Origin: an uncultured Altererythrobacter sp.
GTDB taxonomy: Bacteria > Pseudomonadota > Alphaproteobacteria > Sphingomonadales > Sphingomonadaceae
Direction: 5' to 3'
Assembly (NCBI GenBank): GCA_947492235.1
Contig: CANLLZ010000001.1
Span: forward strand, 558,001 to 622,000
DNA: 64,000 bases
Below are positions 15,982 to 23,357 of this stretch, piece after piece. Under the pieces are notes generated by a model, which saw nothing but the letters and a program-made list of their open reading frames with translations, was not told the DNA's origin and ran no database searches. Numbering within the stretch: the stretch's first letter is position 1; every line of letters begins with the position of its first letter. The position numbers were made by a program, and so were the translations under genes.

Positions 15982-16653
15982 CTAGCCCCATTTGCGCACG
16001 CGGTACCAGCGGGTGATGACGTATTTCTCGCCCTCTGACACTGGGGTCCCGGCGTGGAGTGTGTCCTGATTGGGGCTGCCATCGGGTGAGTGATTGTTCC
16101 ACACCAGCAGCACGCCCGGCTTGGGCTCTATATCGATGCCGACATTGGTGAAATTGGTCGCACCGCCGCTTTCGACCTCGTTGAGAAACATCATCGCCGT
16201 CCAGCTGCGCTGGCCCCCGCGTTTGCGCTCTGCCTTCCAGTAGTCTTCGCTGGGATAGAAGAAATCGTGGTGTGGCTTGAACTGCTGGCCGACCAGATAA
16301 CGCTGCCCCTGCATCCGCTCGCCCAGCTCACCCGGCAGGCCGAGCAAATCATCGACCCGGCGGGAAATGCCGCGCACAAACGGGTCCTCGTCTTTGAAAT
16401 TGCCGGAATAGGAGGTGCGAAAGCCCTCGACATAAGCGCCCTCGTGCAGCTGGCTGGGCTGCGCCACGGCGTCGATCATGTCGCGCAGGCGCTGGCATTC
16501 GCTGAGGGTCAGAAAGTCTCCGATCGCATAGATTTCCGCGAGATCGGTGGGCACTTTATAAGCCTTGGGATCGATATCGAGCCGATTCCGGACCTGTTTG
16601 CCAAGACGGGCGAGGGCGGCCTGATCGGGAATGTCGGTGGTCGTTTGAGTCAT
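15982..16653 (-). CDS. 2-oxoglutarate/Fe(II)-dependent oxygenase (prolyl 4-hydroxylase type)
   Basis: The 223-residue protein has the prolyl-4-hydroxylase alpha-subunit fold. The iron triad is readable: H128-x-D130 in HHDFF and H200 in TLHAGTP, followed by a lysine and TRWYR that bind 2-oxoglutarate. Other family features are MMFLNEVESGGATNF and GVLLVWNNH. It uses Fe(II), O2 and 2-oxoglutarate to hydroxylate a protein or other substrate, unknown here. No signal peptide is present, so it is cytoplasmic. A terminator of the upstream gene lies behind its start. Confidence 0.88.
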   Translation of the reverse strand: MTQTTTDIPDQAALARLGKQVRNRLDIDPKAYKVPTDLAEIYAIGDFLTLSECQRLRDMIDAVAQPSQLHEGAYVEGFRTSYSGNFKDEDPFVRGISRRVDDLLGLPGELGERMQGQRYLVGQQFKPHHDFFYPSEDYWKAERKRGGQRSWTAMMFLNEVESGGATNFTNVGIDIEPKPGVLLVWNNHSPDGSPNQDTLHAGTPVSEGEKYVITRWYRVRKWG

Positions 16654-16706
16654 TTCGGTAATCTGTATCGCAGGTGCGGTTCAGTTCAAGCCAAAGCGTG
16701 ACAGAC

Positions 16707-16745
16707 AAAGGCCCCCGCGCAGCATGGCTGGCGGGGGCCCTTGTT
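16707..16745 (-). terminator. Rho-independent terminator of the RcnB-like gene
   Basis: GGCCCCCGC (16710-16718) pairs with GCGGGGGCC (16731-16739) and, in the minus direction, is followed by TTTGTCTGT. The strong stem, 20 bases after the stop of the RcnB-like gene, should end its transcript. Confidence 0.75.
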
Positions 16746-16764
16746 GGTGGTGCGATCTGGCGAC

Positions 16765-17796
16765 TTACCAGAAGAAGTCGTGGATCACGTCGACGGTCTG
16801 GCCGGTGTAGATATTCACCAGGATCACGTCGTCGTAATAGCGGATCCAGCGATACGGGCCGTAAACCTGCGGGAGGCGGTAGGAATACGGATCGTTGATC
16901 CAGTACCGGCTGCCGAAGAACGCGCTATCGAGAAAGAACCCGATATTGATCCGGCTGTAGCGGTAATTGCGATAAGGCGCATAATACCGGCCCAGACGGA
17001 ACAGGCTGCGGTTCGAATAGCGGTGATGGTTCCAGTTGTACCGGCGGTCACCGCGCCAGCCAGTGTTCCAGCGGCGGTAATCACCACCCCGGTAATCGCG
17101 GCGGGCCTGACGGTAGCCTTGCTCGTAACCATTACGCCGGATCTGCCGATTTTCGCGGCGGTCATTGCGGTTCGCATCGCGGTAGCCCTGCTGATAGCCG
17201 TTGCGGCGGATCTGCCGGTTCTCGCGGCGATCACCCCGGCGTTCCACCACCCGGCCGTCACGGCGACCTTCGCGGTAGGCCTGGCGGGTTGGTGTCACAG
17301 TACGCTGGCGGGTGTTCTGACGGGTGGCCTGACGAGTCGTGCGGCGTTCCACGCGCTGTTGCCTCGGCTGTGCCTGCACCCGCTGTCCGCGCTGGGCGCG
17401 TTGGGCGCGATCCTGTGCGAAAGTGGGGCGCTGATTGGCGCTGACGGTGCGGGTATCACCCGACGGACGGCGGGTCTGGTCCGCTCTGTTGCTTTGCGCG
17501 ATTGTGCGCTGGGCAGCGGGACGCGACACCTGACGGGGCTGACGAGCCTGACGCGATTGCCGCGCTTGCTGCCTGTTCTGGCCGCGCGCCTGCTGGCGGC
17601 TGGCCCGCTGTGCACGGGCCTGATTACGATTGCCGCGGTTCTGGCGTGCCTGCTGGCCGCCGCCGCCACGTTGGCGATCTGCGCGCTGTTCTGCATCCGC
17701 CTCGGCCGCAACAGCCTGCGCCGGCATCGCGGCAAAAGACAGGGCTGCAGCCAGCGCGGTGAGCCCGCTCGCTTCGAGAAGTTTTTGAATAGTCAC
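16765..17796 (-). CDS. RcnB-family-like exported protein with long Arg/Gln-rich region
   Basis: The C-terminal 110 residues (WNHHRYSNRSLFRLGRYYAP onward, to VDVIHDFFW) resemble the periplasmic RcnB domain linked to nickel/cobalt homeostasis in enterobacteria. Normal RcnB is about 110 residues; here about 190 residues rich in Arg, Gln and Asn precede it, with repeated RRENRQIRRNGY elements. A signal peptide (TIQKLLEASGLTALAAALSF) follows a GTG at 17794-17796, with AAGGGGA upstream; longer ATG starts at 17832 or 17853 would give an unlikely leader. Metal binding is not proven. Confidence 0.72.
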   Translation of the reverse strand: MTIQKLLEASGLTALAAALSFAAMPAQAVAAEADAEQRADRQRGGGGQQARQNRGNRNQARAQRASRQQARGQNRQQARQSRQARQPRQVSRPAAQRTIAQSNRADQTRRPSGDTRTVSANQRPTFAQDRAQRAQRGQRVQAQPRQQRVERRTTRQATRQNTRQRTVTPTRQAYREGRRDGRVVERRGDRRENRQIRRNGYQQGYRDANRNDRRENRQIRRNGYEQGYRQARRDYRGGDYRRWNTGWRGDRRYNWNHHRYSNRSLFRLGRYYAPYRNYRYSRINIGFFLDSAFFGSRYWINDPYSYRLPQVYGPYRWIRYYDDVILVNIYTGQTVDVIHDFFW

Positions 17797-17972
17797 CTTG
17801 CGGTTCCCCTTGATTGAGCCGCGCCCACCCATGATGCGGCGTTGTTGATACACTCCTGATACAAACGAGTCGGTGAGCGAAGTCTGAACAAAGGGTTACG
17901 GCTTTTGTTCAGGTTCGGGCGCTTTTTTCTGAATTCTTGACAGGCGCGGTTCATTCGGGCGGGGAAGCAGGC

Positions 17973-18569
17973 ATGCTCGAAACACTCGATGATGTCCGCG
18001 CCGATATCGCCAGCCGTCTTGCCCGCGCAGCGAAGGATCGCAAGTCCGCCATGCATACGCCGGTTGTGGCAACGGGCGATGCGGATGCGCGGGTCATGGT
18101 CCTGCGTGCCTTCGATGCGGCGGCGTGGACTTTGCGTTTCCACACCGATGCGCGGGCTCCAAAGGTTTCCGTGGTTAAGGACGACCCGCGGATCGGCCTG
18201 TTGTTTTACGACAAGGCGCAGAAGGTGCAGCTGCGACTGCGGGGGCGGGGGCGCATTGTGCGAGACGGCGACATGGTCGACGCGGCGTGGGAGGCGAGCA
18301 CCAATTTCGCCCGCCGCTGCTATCTGGGCGAGGGACCGGGCGCATCCAGCGATACGCCAACCAGCGGCATTCCCGAAGCGTTCGAAGGGACCGAACCGGA
18401 AGATGCCGAGCTGGTCCCGGCGCGGCCGAACTTTGCCCTGCTGATGGTCGAGCTGCAATCGCTCGACTGGTTTCATCTCGCCCATACCGGCCATCGCCGC
18501 GCGCAGTTTGATCGCGCCCAAACCGGTCATGGCAGCGGGAGCTGGGAAGGGCGCTGGGTTTCGCCCTGA
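17973..18569 (+). CDS. Pyridoxamine 5'-phosphate oxidase-like flavoprotein
   Basis: The 198-residue protein fits the split-barrel PNPOx-like fold, with DARVMVLRAFDAAAWTLRFHTDARAPKV near the N-terminus (motif RVMVLRAF) and a C-terminal HRRAQFDR segment. It binds FMN in the family, but its substrate is not certain and it need not be the true PdxH. GGGGA precedes the ATG at 17973. It is divergent from the RcnB-like gene by 176 bases and is cytoplasmic. Confidence 0.75.
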   Translation: MLETLDDVRADIASRLARAAKDRKSAMHTPVVATGDADARVMVLRAFDAAAWTLRFHTDARAPKVSVVKDDPRIGLLFYDKAQKVQLRLRGRGRIVRDGDMVDAAWEASTNFARRCYLGEGPGASSDTPTSGIPEAFEGTEPEDAELVPARPNFALLMVELQSLDWFHLAHTGHRRAQFDRAQTGHGSGSWEGRWVSP

Positions 18570-18646
18570 ACCTGTTGGAGAAAGGGATTTGGGCGGAAAT
18601 GTGATTGGAAACCGGGTTTTAACACGCGGGAGTTAGACCCGCCCTC

Positions 18647-18898
18647 ATGCAGTGCAATCGCAAAACCGCCGTGCTCGCGTCGATGGGATTTGGCGGCATT
18701 CTCGCATTCTATGCGGCCACCACCGACGCGCCGGAGACGCCGCTGGCGGGAAGGGCCGCTCGCGGGACCGGGGACATCATCAACTCGACCGTAGAAGCGC
18801 TCGGCCCCACCGGCGCCGCAGTGGCATTCCTGATGCTAGGCGCGGTGATGGCCGTCATTTCGGCCGCGCTCTGTCCGTCATCGCGGCAACGGCGCTGA
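18647..18898 (+). CDS. Small membrane protein, hypothetical
   Basis: An 83-codon frame with two hydrophobic segments (TAVLASMGFGGILAFYAA near residues 7-24 and GAAVAFLMLGAVMAVISAAL near 56-75). It has no recognised family. It follows the PNPOx-like gene by 77 bp and converges with the gene ending at 18923. A short GGGAG-like site stands further upstream than usual, so translation is uncertain. Confidence 0.45.
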   Translation: MQCNRKTAVLASMGFGGILAFYAATTDAPETPLAGRAARGTGDIINSTVEALGPTGAAVAFLMLGAVMAVISAALCPSSRQRR

Positions 18899-18922
18899 GA
18901 CCGCGCCAAGACGCTCTCCAGT

Positions 18923-19354
18923 CTAGCACCCCTGCCAATAGTCGAACGCCCGCTGCTGCACGCCTTCGATGAAACGCAGCGCTTCCTTACCCTCCCACGC
19001 GCCGGTATAGCCCAGCCGGTCGGCCACACCGACCCACCATCCTTGGCCCGGCAGCCGATCACTTTCGCGCACCACCAGCACCGCGAGTTCCGGCTCGCCC
19101 GCCGCCCGTCCTGTCTCGTCAATGGCATCGAGCGAACGGCACAGAGTGCGCATTTTCGGGCGGGTGAAGCGAAAGCCCAGCTGCCCCAGCATGTCGGAAT
19201 AGCTGACCGAATGCCCGGCGCGCGCGGCCTCCAGCAGCAGCGCGCGAATGCGCGGCAAATCCTTCAGCGCTGCCGGATCGGCTGCCGGCACAATGCCCTC
19301 TGTCTCCAGCCATTCGGCCAGCGATCCGTCAGGTGTGGATGGCTTACGACTCAT
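18923..19354 (-). CDS. Conserved hypothetical cytoplasmic protein
   Basis: The 143-residue product has a helical N-terminus and a mixed C-terminal part (RTLCRSLDAIDETGRAAGEPE, ending in FDYWQGC). Similar proteins occur in Sphingomonadales but I do not know a tested function. The ATG at 19352-19354 is preferred over upstream frames, which are unusually rich in Arg and His. The gene is divergent from the OmpA-family gene with a 204-bp gap. Confidence 0.65.
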   Translation of the reverse strand: MSRKPSTPDGSLAEWLETEGIVPAADPAALKDLPRIRALLLEAARAGHSVSYSDMLGQLGFRFTRPKMRTLCRSLDAIDETGRAAGEPELAVLVVRESDRLPGQGWWVGVADRLGYTGAWEGKEALRFIEGVQQRAFDYWQGC

Positions 19355-19558
19355 TTTCTGCCCGTTTCGTCGCATCGGTGGTGTGCGCAAATGGCGATGT
19401 GTGCGAACCCTCTTGGCAGCATATGCGTGGGCGCCGGGCAAGGCCCGATCTGCCGCCGCATGGGCTCGGCGGGTCGCATGCGCCGTTACGCAGACCGCAG
19501 CGACCGGATGCTCCCGGTTGGAAAGGGGAGTTGGAAGGGGGCTTGAAAGGAACGAGCG

Positions 19559-20428
19559 ATGAAAGCCATGACCACCACTTCAAAAGGGCTCTGCGCCCTT
19601 GCTCTGGCCGCCATGCCGATGGGCGCGGCGGTGTCGGCGCAGGATTACAGTGACGAGCAAAATTACAGCGACCAGCAAATCGATGTGTTCGGACAGGCGC
19701 TTGTCGAGGGGCCTGATGTCGAAGGCGTCATCACTGCGCGGCGCGATAACATGGTGCAGATCACCGCGCCGGGCGGGCAGCAGACCGTGATCGAGATCAA
19801 TGAAGAGACCGATATTCGCGCGAAAGGCGGGTTTCTGGGCCTCAGCCGCAAATCGCTCGGCGCGGATTCGCTGATGAACGGCCTGCCCGTATCGGTCGAG
19901 ACGATGCGGGCGGGCGATGCTCTCTATGCCAGCCGTGTGCGCCTCGATAACAGCGATCTCGAAATGGCCGAGATGATCCGCGCCGGTACCGCCCAAGGCT
20001 TTGCCGAGCAGACCGCCGCGACCGAGGCTCTGCGCGGCCGGGTGGGCGACATCGACAAATACAGTATCAAGGGCACCACCAACGTCTATTTTGGCACCAA
20101 TGAATGGTCCCTCTCGCCGGGTGACGAACAGCGCCTGTGCAGCGCGGTCAATCAGGCGGATGCGATGGATAATGCGCTGCTTCTGGTGGTGGGTTATACC
20201 GACTCGACGGGCAGTCAGGAATACAACCAGATCCTGAGCGAACGCCGCGCGGGCCGTGTGGTCAACCACATCCAGCAGGCCTGCGGCTGGCAGCCCTGGC
20301 GGATGCTGACCCCCACCGGCATGGCCGAAGCCGACCCGGCGGCGGACAATTCCACCGAATACGGCAAGTCGCAAAACCGGCGAGTGGCGGTGAATATCCT
20401 GGTCAGCAAGGCGACCGAGGGGTTGTAG
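19559..20428 (+). CDS. OmpA-family outer-membrane/periplasmic protein
   Basis: The 289-residue protein has a signal peptide (cut near VSAQD, residue 28). Residues 50-130 form a DUF5666-like beta-rich part (VEGVITARRDNMVQI). The C-terminal 120 residues form an OmpA-like peptidoglycan-binding domain with YFGTNEWSLSPGDEQRL, VVGYTDSTGSQEYN, LSERRAGRVVNHI and SQNRRVAV. It probably links the outer membrane to peptidoglycan, as do other OmpA-domain proteins. A AAAGGA site precedes the ATG at 19559. The following stem (20448-20468) has no T-run. Confidence 0.85.
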   Translation: MKAMTTTSKGLCALALAAMPMGAAVSAQDYSDEQNYSDQQIDVFGQALVEGPDVEGVITARRDNMVQITAPGGQQTVIEINEETDIRAKGGFLGLSRKSLGADSLMNGLPVSVETMRAGDALYASRVRLDNSDLEMAEMIRAGTAQGFAEQTAATEALRGRVGDIDKYSIKGTTNVYFGTNEWSLSPGDEQRLCSAVNQADAMDNALLLVVGYTDSTGSQEYNQILSERRAGRVVNHIQQACGWQPWRMLTPTGMAEADPAADNSTEYGKSQNRRVAVNILVSKATEGL

Positions 20429-20483
20429 CTTCAAGGAAATTAAGGGCAGGGCGGGCTGAGGCTCGCCCCGTAGTCCTACCCGA

Positions 20484-21308
20484 TCATTCTTCTTCGGGAA
20501 GATCAATTACGTTGTGGACCGCTACAAGTCTGTAAGCGATTGGCATATCGCCGCGCATCTCGACATTAACATCAACGTCGAAGGCCTTCTTGTAGACGTT
20601 CTCATCTGTGCCCGCGATCTCGTGACGAATGCGCTCTTCGGCCAACTTTGAGGCGTACACGATAGGAAGTGGCTTTTTATGTAGAGCCTCGATTTCGACC
20701 AGTTCGCCTGAACGTTTTCCAGTCGTCGCATGCTCGACATTGGTGCGGGTAAAGACCATCAACATGCGCTCGTAGTCTGCCTGATCAGTGCGCTCCAATT
20801 CAAGACCTTGTTCGATCAGATTGGCTTCTGCCATGCGCGCCTGTTGCGTATCAAATTCAAAAGCAATGCGCCTATCGTCGTCCTCGTAAACCGCCAGTGA
20901 CAGTGACCCATTTGAGTCGTGGGCGACTGATCGTACAGTTTTGAGGTAGTCACTCAATTCGCCTTTGGTCGGGTTGGCTAGTCGTCCTTTAGGTTTGGTT
21001 AAGGAGCTAATGCCTGATCGCACATTCTTTACGAATGATATGAGATCATTTGCATGTTTGATCCCAGCTAAGGCGCCACCGGCAAGCACCCCACCGGGCA
21101 CGATGTAGGGTGTGAGTTCCGCAATGATCGAGCCTTTGCGAATCTCTTGTACGTAAAATTTAGCAGTGCCGCGAACGACGCCATGTTCGCGAGCATAGTG
21201 TAACTCAAATTGGTTGCCCAACCCTACGAAGAGGCCGACAAACTCACGCAATTCGATCGGTTTTCTAGTGTCTATCGTGAGTACTAAACGTGACTTTATG
21301 CTCTCCAT
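20484..21308 (-). CDS. A+T-rich orphan gene of unknown function
   Basis: The 274-residue protein is cytoplasmic, with a beta-rich N-terminal part (SRLVLTIDTRKPIELREF, then QEIRKGSIIAELTPYIVPGG), a short hydrophobic stretch around residues 70-85, and a beta-rich C-terminal half. No family is recognised. Two counted lines of the gene are 48-50% G+C, against about 65% in flanking ettA, which suggests recent acquisition. ATG at 21308 is chosen; the frame also opens with a TTG at 21317. A perfect TATAAT lies upstream (see the promoter entry). Confidence 0.6.
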   Translation of the reverse strand: MESIKSRLVLTIDTRKPIELREFVGLFVGLGNQFELHYAREHGVVRGTAKFYVQEIRKGSIIAELTPYIVPGGVLAGGALAGIKHANDLISFVKNVRSGISSLTKPKGRLANPTKGELSDYLKTVRSVAHDSNGSLSLAVYEDDDRRIAFEFDTQQARMAEANLIEQGLELERTDQADYERMLMVFTRTNVEHATTGKRSGELVEIEALHKKPLPIVYASKLAEERIRHEIAGTDENVYKKAFDVDVNVEMRGDMPIAYRLVAVHNVIDLPEEE

Positions 21309-21345
21309 TGGTTCCAAAGAGCAGGCGCTTCAACGTAAAGCAACA

Positions 21346-21375
21346 ATTATAATAGTAGCGTGGGCTAGCGCGTCA
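21346..21375 (-). promoter_or_regulatory. Probable promoter of the A+T-rich orphan gene
   Basis: Reading the minus strand, CTGACG (21375-21370) stands 18 bp upstream of TATAAT (21351-21346). The -10 is perfect. The -35 falls inside the last codons of ettA. It would start transcription about 30 bases ahead of the ATG at 21308. Confidence 0.6.
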
Positions 21376-23041
21376 GCTTCTTATAAGCCAACCGCGTAGG
21401 CCGATCCGCCGCATCGCCAAGACGGCGCCGCTTGTCTTCCTCATACGCTTCGAAGTTCCCTTCGAACCATTCCACGTGGCTGTTGCCCTCAAACGCCAGA
21501 ATATGCGTCGCGAGGCGGTCCAGGAAGAAGCGATCGTGCGAGATCACCACGGCGCAGCCGGCGAAGTTCTCGATGGCGTCTTCCAGCGCGCGGAGGGTTT
21601 CGACGTCGAGATCGTTGGTCGGTTCGTCCAGCAGCAGCACATTGCCGCCTTGCTTAAGCATCTTGGCCATGTGCACGCGGTTGCGTTCACCGCCCGACAG
21701 TTTGCCGACGTTTTTCTGCTGGTCCTGCCCCTTGAAGTTGAACGCGCCCACGTAAGCACGCGTGCTCATGTCGTGGCCGTTGACCTGCATGTAATCGAGC
21801 CCGTCGGAGATTTCCTCCCAGACATTGTTGCTCGCCGTCAGATCGTCGCGGCTCTGGTCGACATAGCCCAGATGCACGGTGTCCCCGATCTTGATGCTGC
21901 CGCTGTCGGGCTCTTCCTGCCCGGTGATGATTTTGAAAAGCGTGGACTTACCCGCGCCATTGGGGCCGATGATGCCGACAATGCCGCCCGGGGGCAGGGT
22001 GAAGCTGAGGTCTTCGAACAGCAGCTTGTCGCCGAACGCCTTGGAGATGCCGTGCGCTTCGATCACCTGTGAACCCAGACGCTCGGGCACTTGAATGACG
22101 ATCTGCGCCTTGCCCGGCTTGCGGTCCTGCTGCGCGTCCTGCAGCTGCTCGAACTTGCGCAGGCGGGCCTTCGATTTGGTCTGGCGACCTTTCGGGTTCT
22201 GCCGGATCCACTCCAGCTCCTCGTTCAGTGCCTTCTGGCGGCCGGTATCCTCGCGCTCTTCCTGCGCAAGACGCTTGGCCTTCTTGTCGAGATAGGTCGA
22301 GTAATTGCCTTCATACGGATAGTAAGTTCCGCGATCGAGCTCCAGAATCCATCCCACCACATTGTCGAGGAAGTAGCGATCGTGGGTGATCATCAGGACG
22401 GCGCCGGCATATTCCTTCAGGTGGTTTTCGAGCCACGTGACGGATTCCGCATCGAGGTGGTTGGTCGGCTCGTCCAGCAGCAGGATGCCCGGCTTCTGGA
22501 TCAGCAGGCGGGTCAGCGCCACGCGGCGCTTCTCGCCGCCCGAAAGGTTCTCGACGCTGGCATCGGACGGCGGGCAGCGCAGGGCCTCCATCGCGATCTC
22601 GAGCTGGTTGTCGAGCGTCCACCCGTCGACCGCGTCGATCTCTTCCTGCAGCGTGCCCATCTCTTCCATCAGCGCGTCGAAATCGTCGCGGTCCGGGTCG
22701 CCCATCAGGCCGGTGATTTCGTTGAAACGGTCCACCTTGTCGGCCACTTCGCGTGCGCCATCCTTGACGTTTTCGAGCACGGTCTTGCTCTCGTCCAGCT
22801 GCGGTTCCTGCGGCAGGTAGCCGACGGTGATGTTCTCGCCTGCCCATGCTTCGCCGGTAATGTCGGTGTCGATGCCCGCCATGATCTTGATCAGGGTCGA
22901 TTTGCCCGCACCATTGGGGCCGACAATGCCGATCTTCGCGCCCTGATAGAACTGAAGATTGATGTCCTTCAGCACCGGCTTGGGGGCACCGGGAAAAGTC
23001 TTGGTCATGTTCTTCATGACATAGGCGTATTGCGCGGCCAT
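21365..23041 (-). CDS. ettA: ABC-F energy-dependent translational throttle protein
   Basis: The 558-residue protein has two ABC ATPase domains and no membrane segment, as in EttA, which binds the ribosomal E site and gates elongation in response to ATP/ADP. Seen are Walker A VGPNGAGKSTL and IGPNGAGKSTL, signatures NLSGGEKRRVAL and KLSGGERNRVHM, and Walker B LLLDEPTNHLD and LLLDEPTNDLD. The ATG at 23041, with AAGGAC upstream, gives the standard EttA length; the longer frame to 23134 is excluded. It is divergent from the TonB receptor with a 316-bp gap. Confidence 0.93.
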   Translation of the reverse strand: MAAQYAYVMKNMTKTFPGAPKPVLKDINLQFYQGAKIGIVGPNGAGKSTLIKIMAGIDTDITGEAWAGENITVGYLPQEPQLDESKTVLENVKDGAREVADKVDRFNEITGLMGDPDRDDFDALMEEMGTLQEEIDAVDGWTLDNQLEIAMEALRCPPSDASVENLSGGEKRRVALTRLLIQKPGILLLDEPTNHLDAESVTWLENHLKEYAGAVLMITHDRYFLDNVVGWILELDRGTYYPYEGNYSTYLDKKAKRLAQEEREDTGRQKALNEELEWIRQNPKGRQTKSKARLRKFEQLQDAQQDRKPGKAQIVIQVPERLGSQVIEAHGISKAFGDKLLFEDLSFTLPPGGIVGIIGPNGAGKSTLFKIITGQEEPDSGSIKIGDTVHLGYVDQSRDDLTASNNVWEEISDGLDYMQVNGHDMSTRAYVGAFNFKGQDQQKNVGKLSGGERNRVHMAKMLKQGGNVLLLDEPTNDLDVETLRALEDAIENFAGCAVVISHDRFFLDRLATHILAFEGNSHVEWFEGNFEAYEEDKRRRLGDAADRPTRLAYKKLTR

Positions 23042-23357
23042 CGAATTGGTCCTTCGGGTAGGCGGGAATGTGACAGGAAATTGCTGCGCTGCAGATAGGG
23101 CGGAGCGGCGGCAGGAGCAAGGGCGAGATGGCAATCCGGCGATCCGTGATGCCTAGGGCCGGGACGCGTGCTGCCCTTTAGTCCCGTGACCTTTCCGCCA
23201 CGGTAGCGCGATGACCGCGCGCGGGCACGCCTGCCCCGATTGACGCGGTGCAGCATTGTTGCGATTTTATGACTGTCATCAACACGCAGCGATACCTGCA
23301 CGACACCCCTTGCAAGCGCGCGGCACACCCCGCGACCAACGAAGGATACCCTGAAAA
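23042..23357. other. Intergenic region, no gene seen
   Basis: This 316-base stretch lies between the divergent ettA and TonB-receptor genes and contains the promoters of both. I see no convincing coding frame, RNA gene or strong palindrome. GAAGGA around 23341 is the likely ribosome-binding site of the receptor gene. Confidence 0.5.

Noticed and set aside
16741-17817. A 358-codon frame on the plus strand, opposite the RcnB-like gene
   Set aside because: It arises from the repeated Arg/Gln-rich codons of the minus-strand gene, which lack plus-strand stops. It is full of Ala/Val/Leu/Thr runs, has no ribosome site and no family, and the minus strand carries a signal peptide and a recognisable C-terminal domain.
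20448-20468. Stem GGGCG...CGCCC after the OmpA-family gene as a terminator
   Set aside because: No T-run follows on either strand, so I did not list it as a rho-independent terminator.
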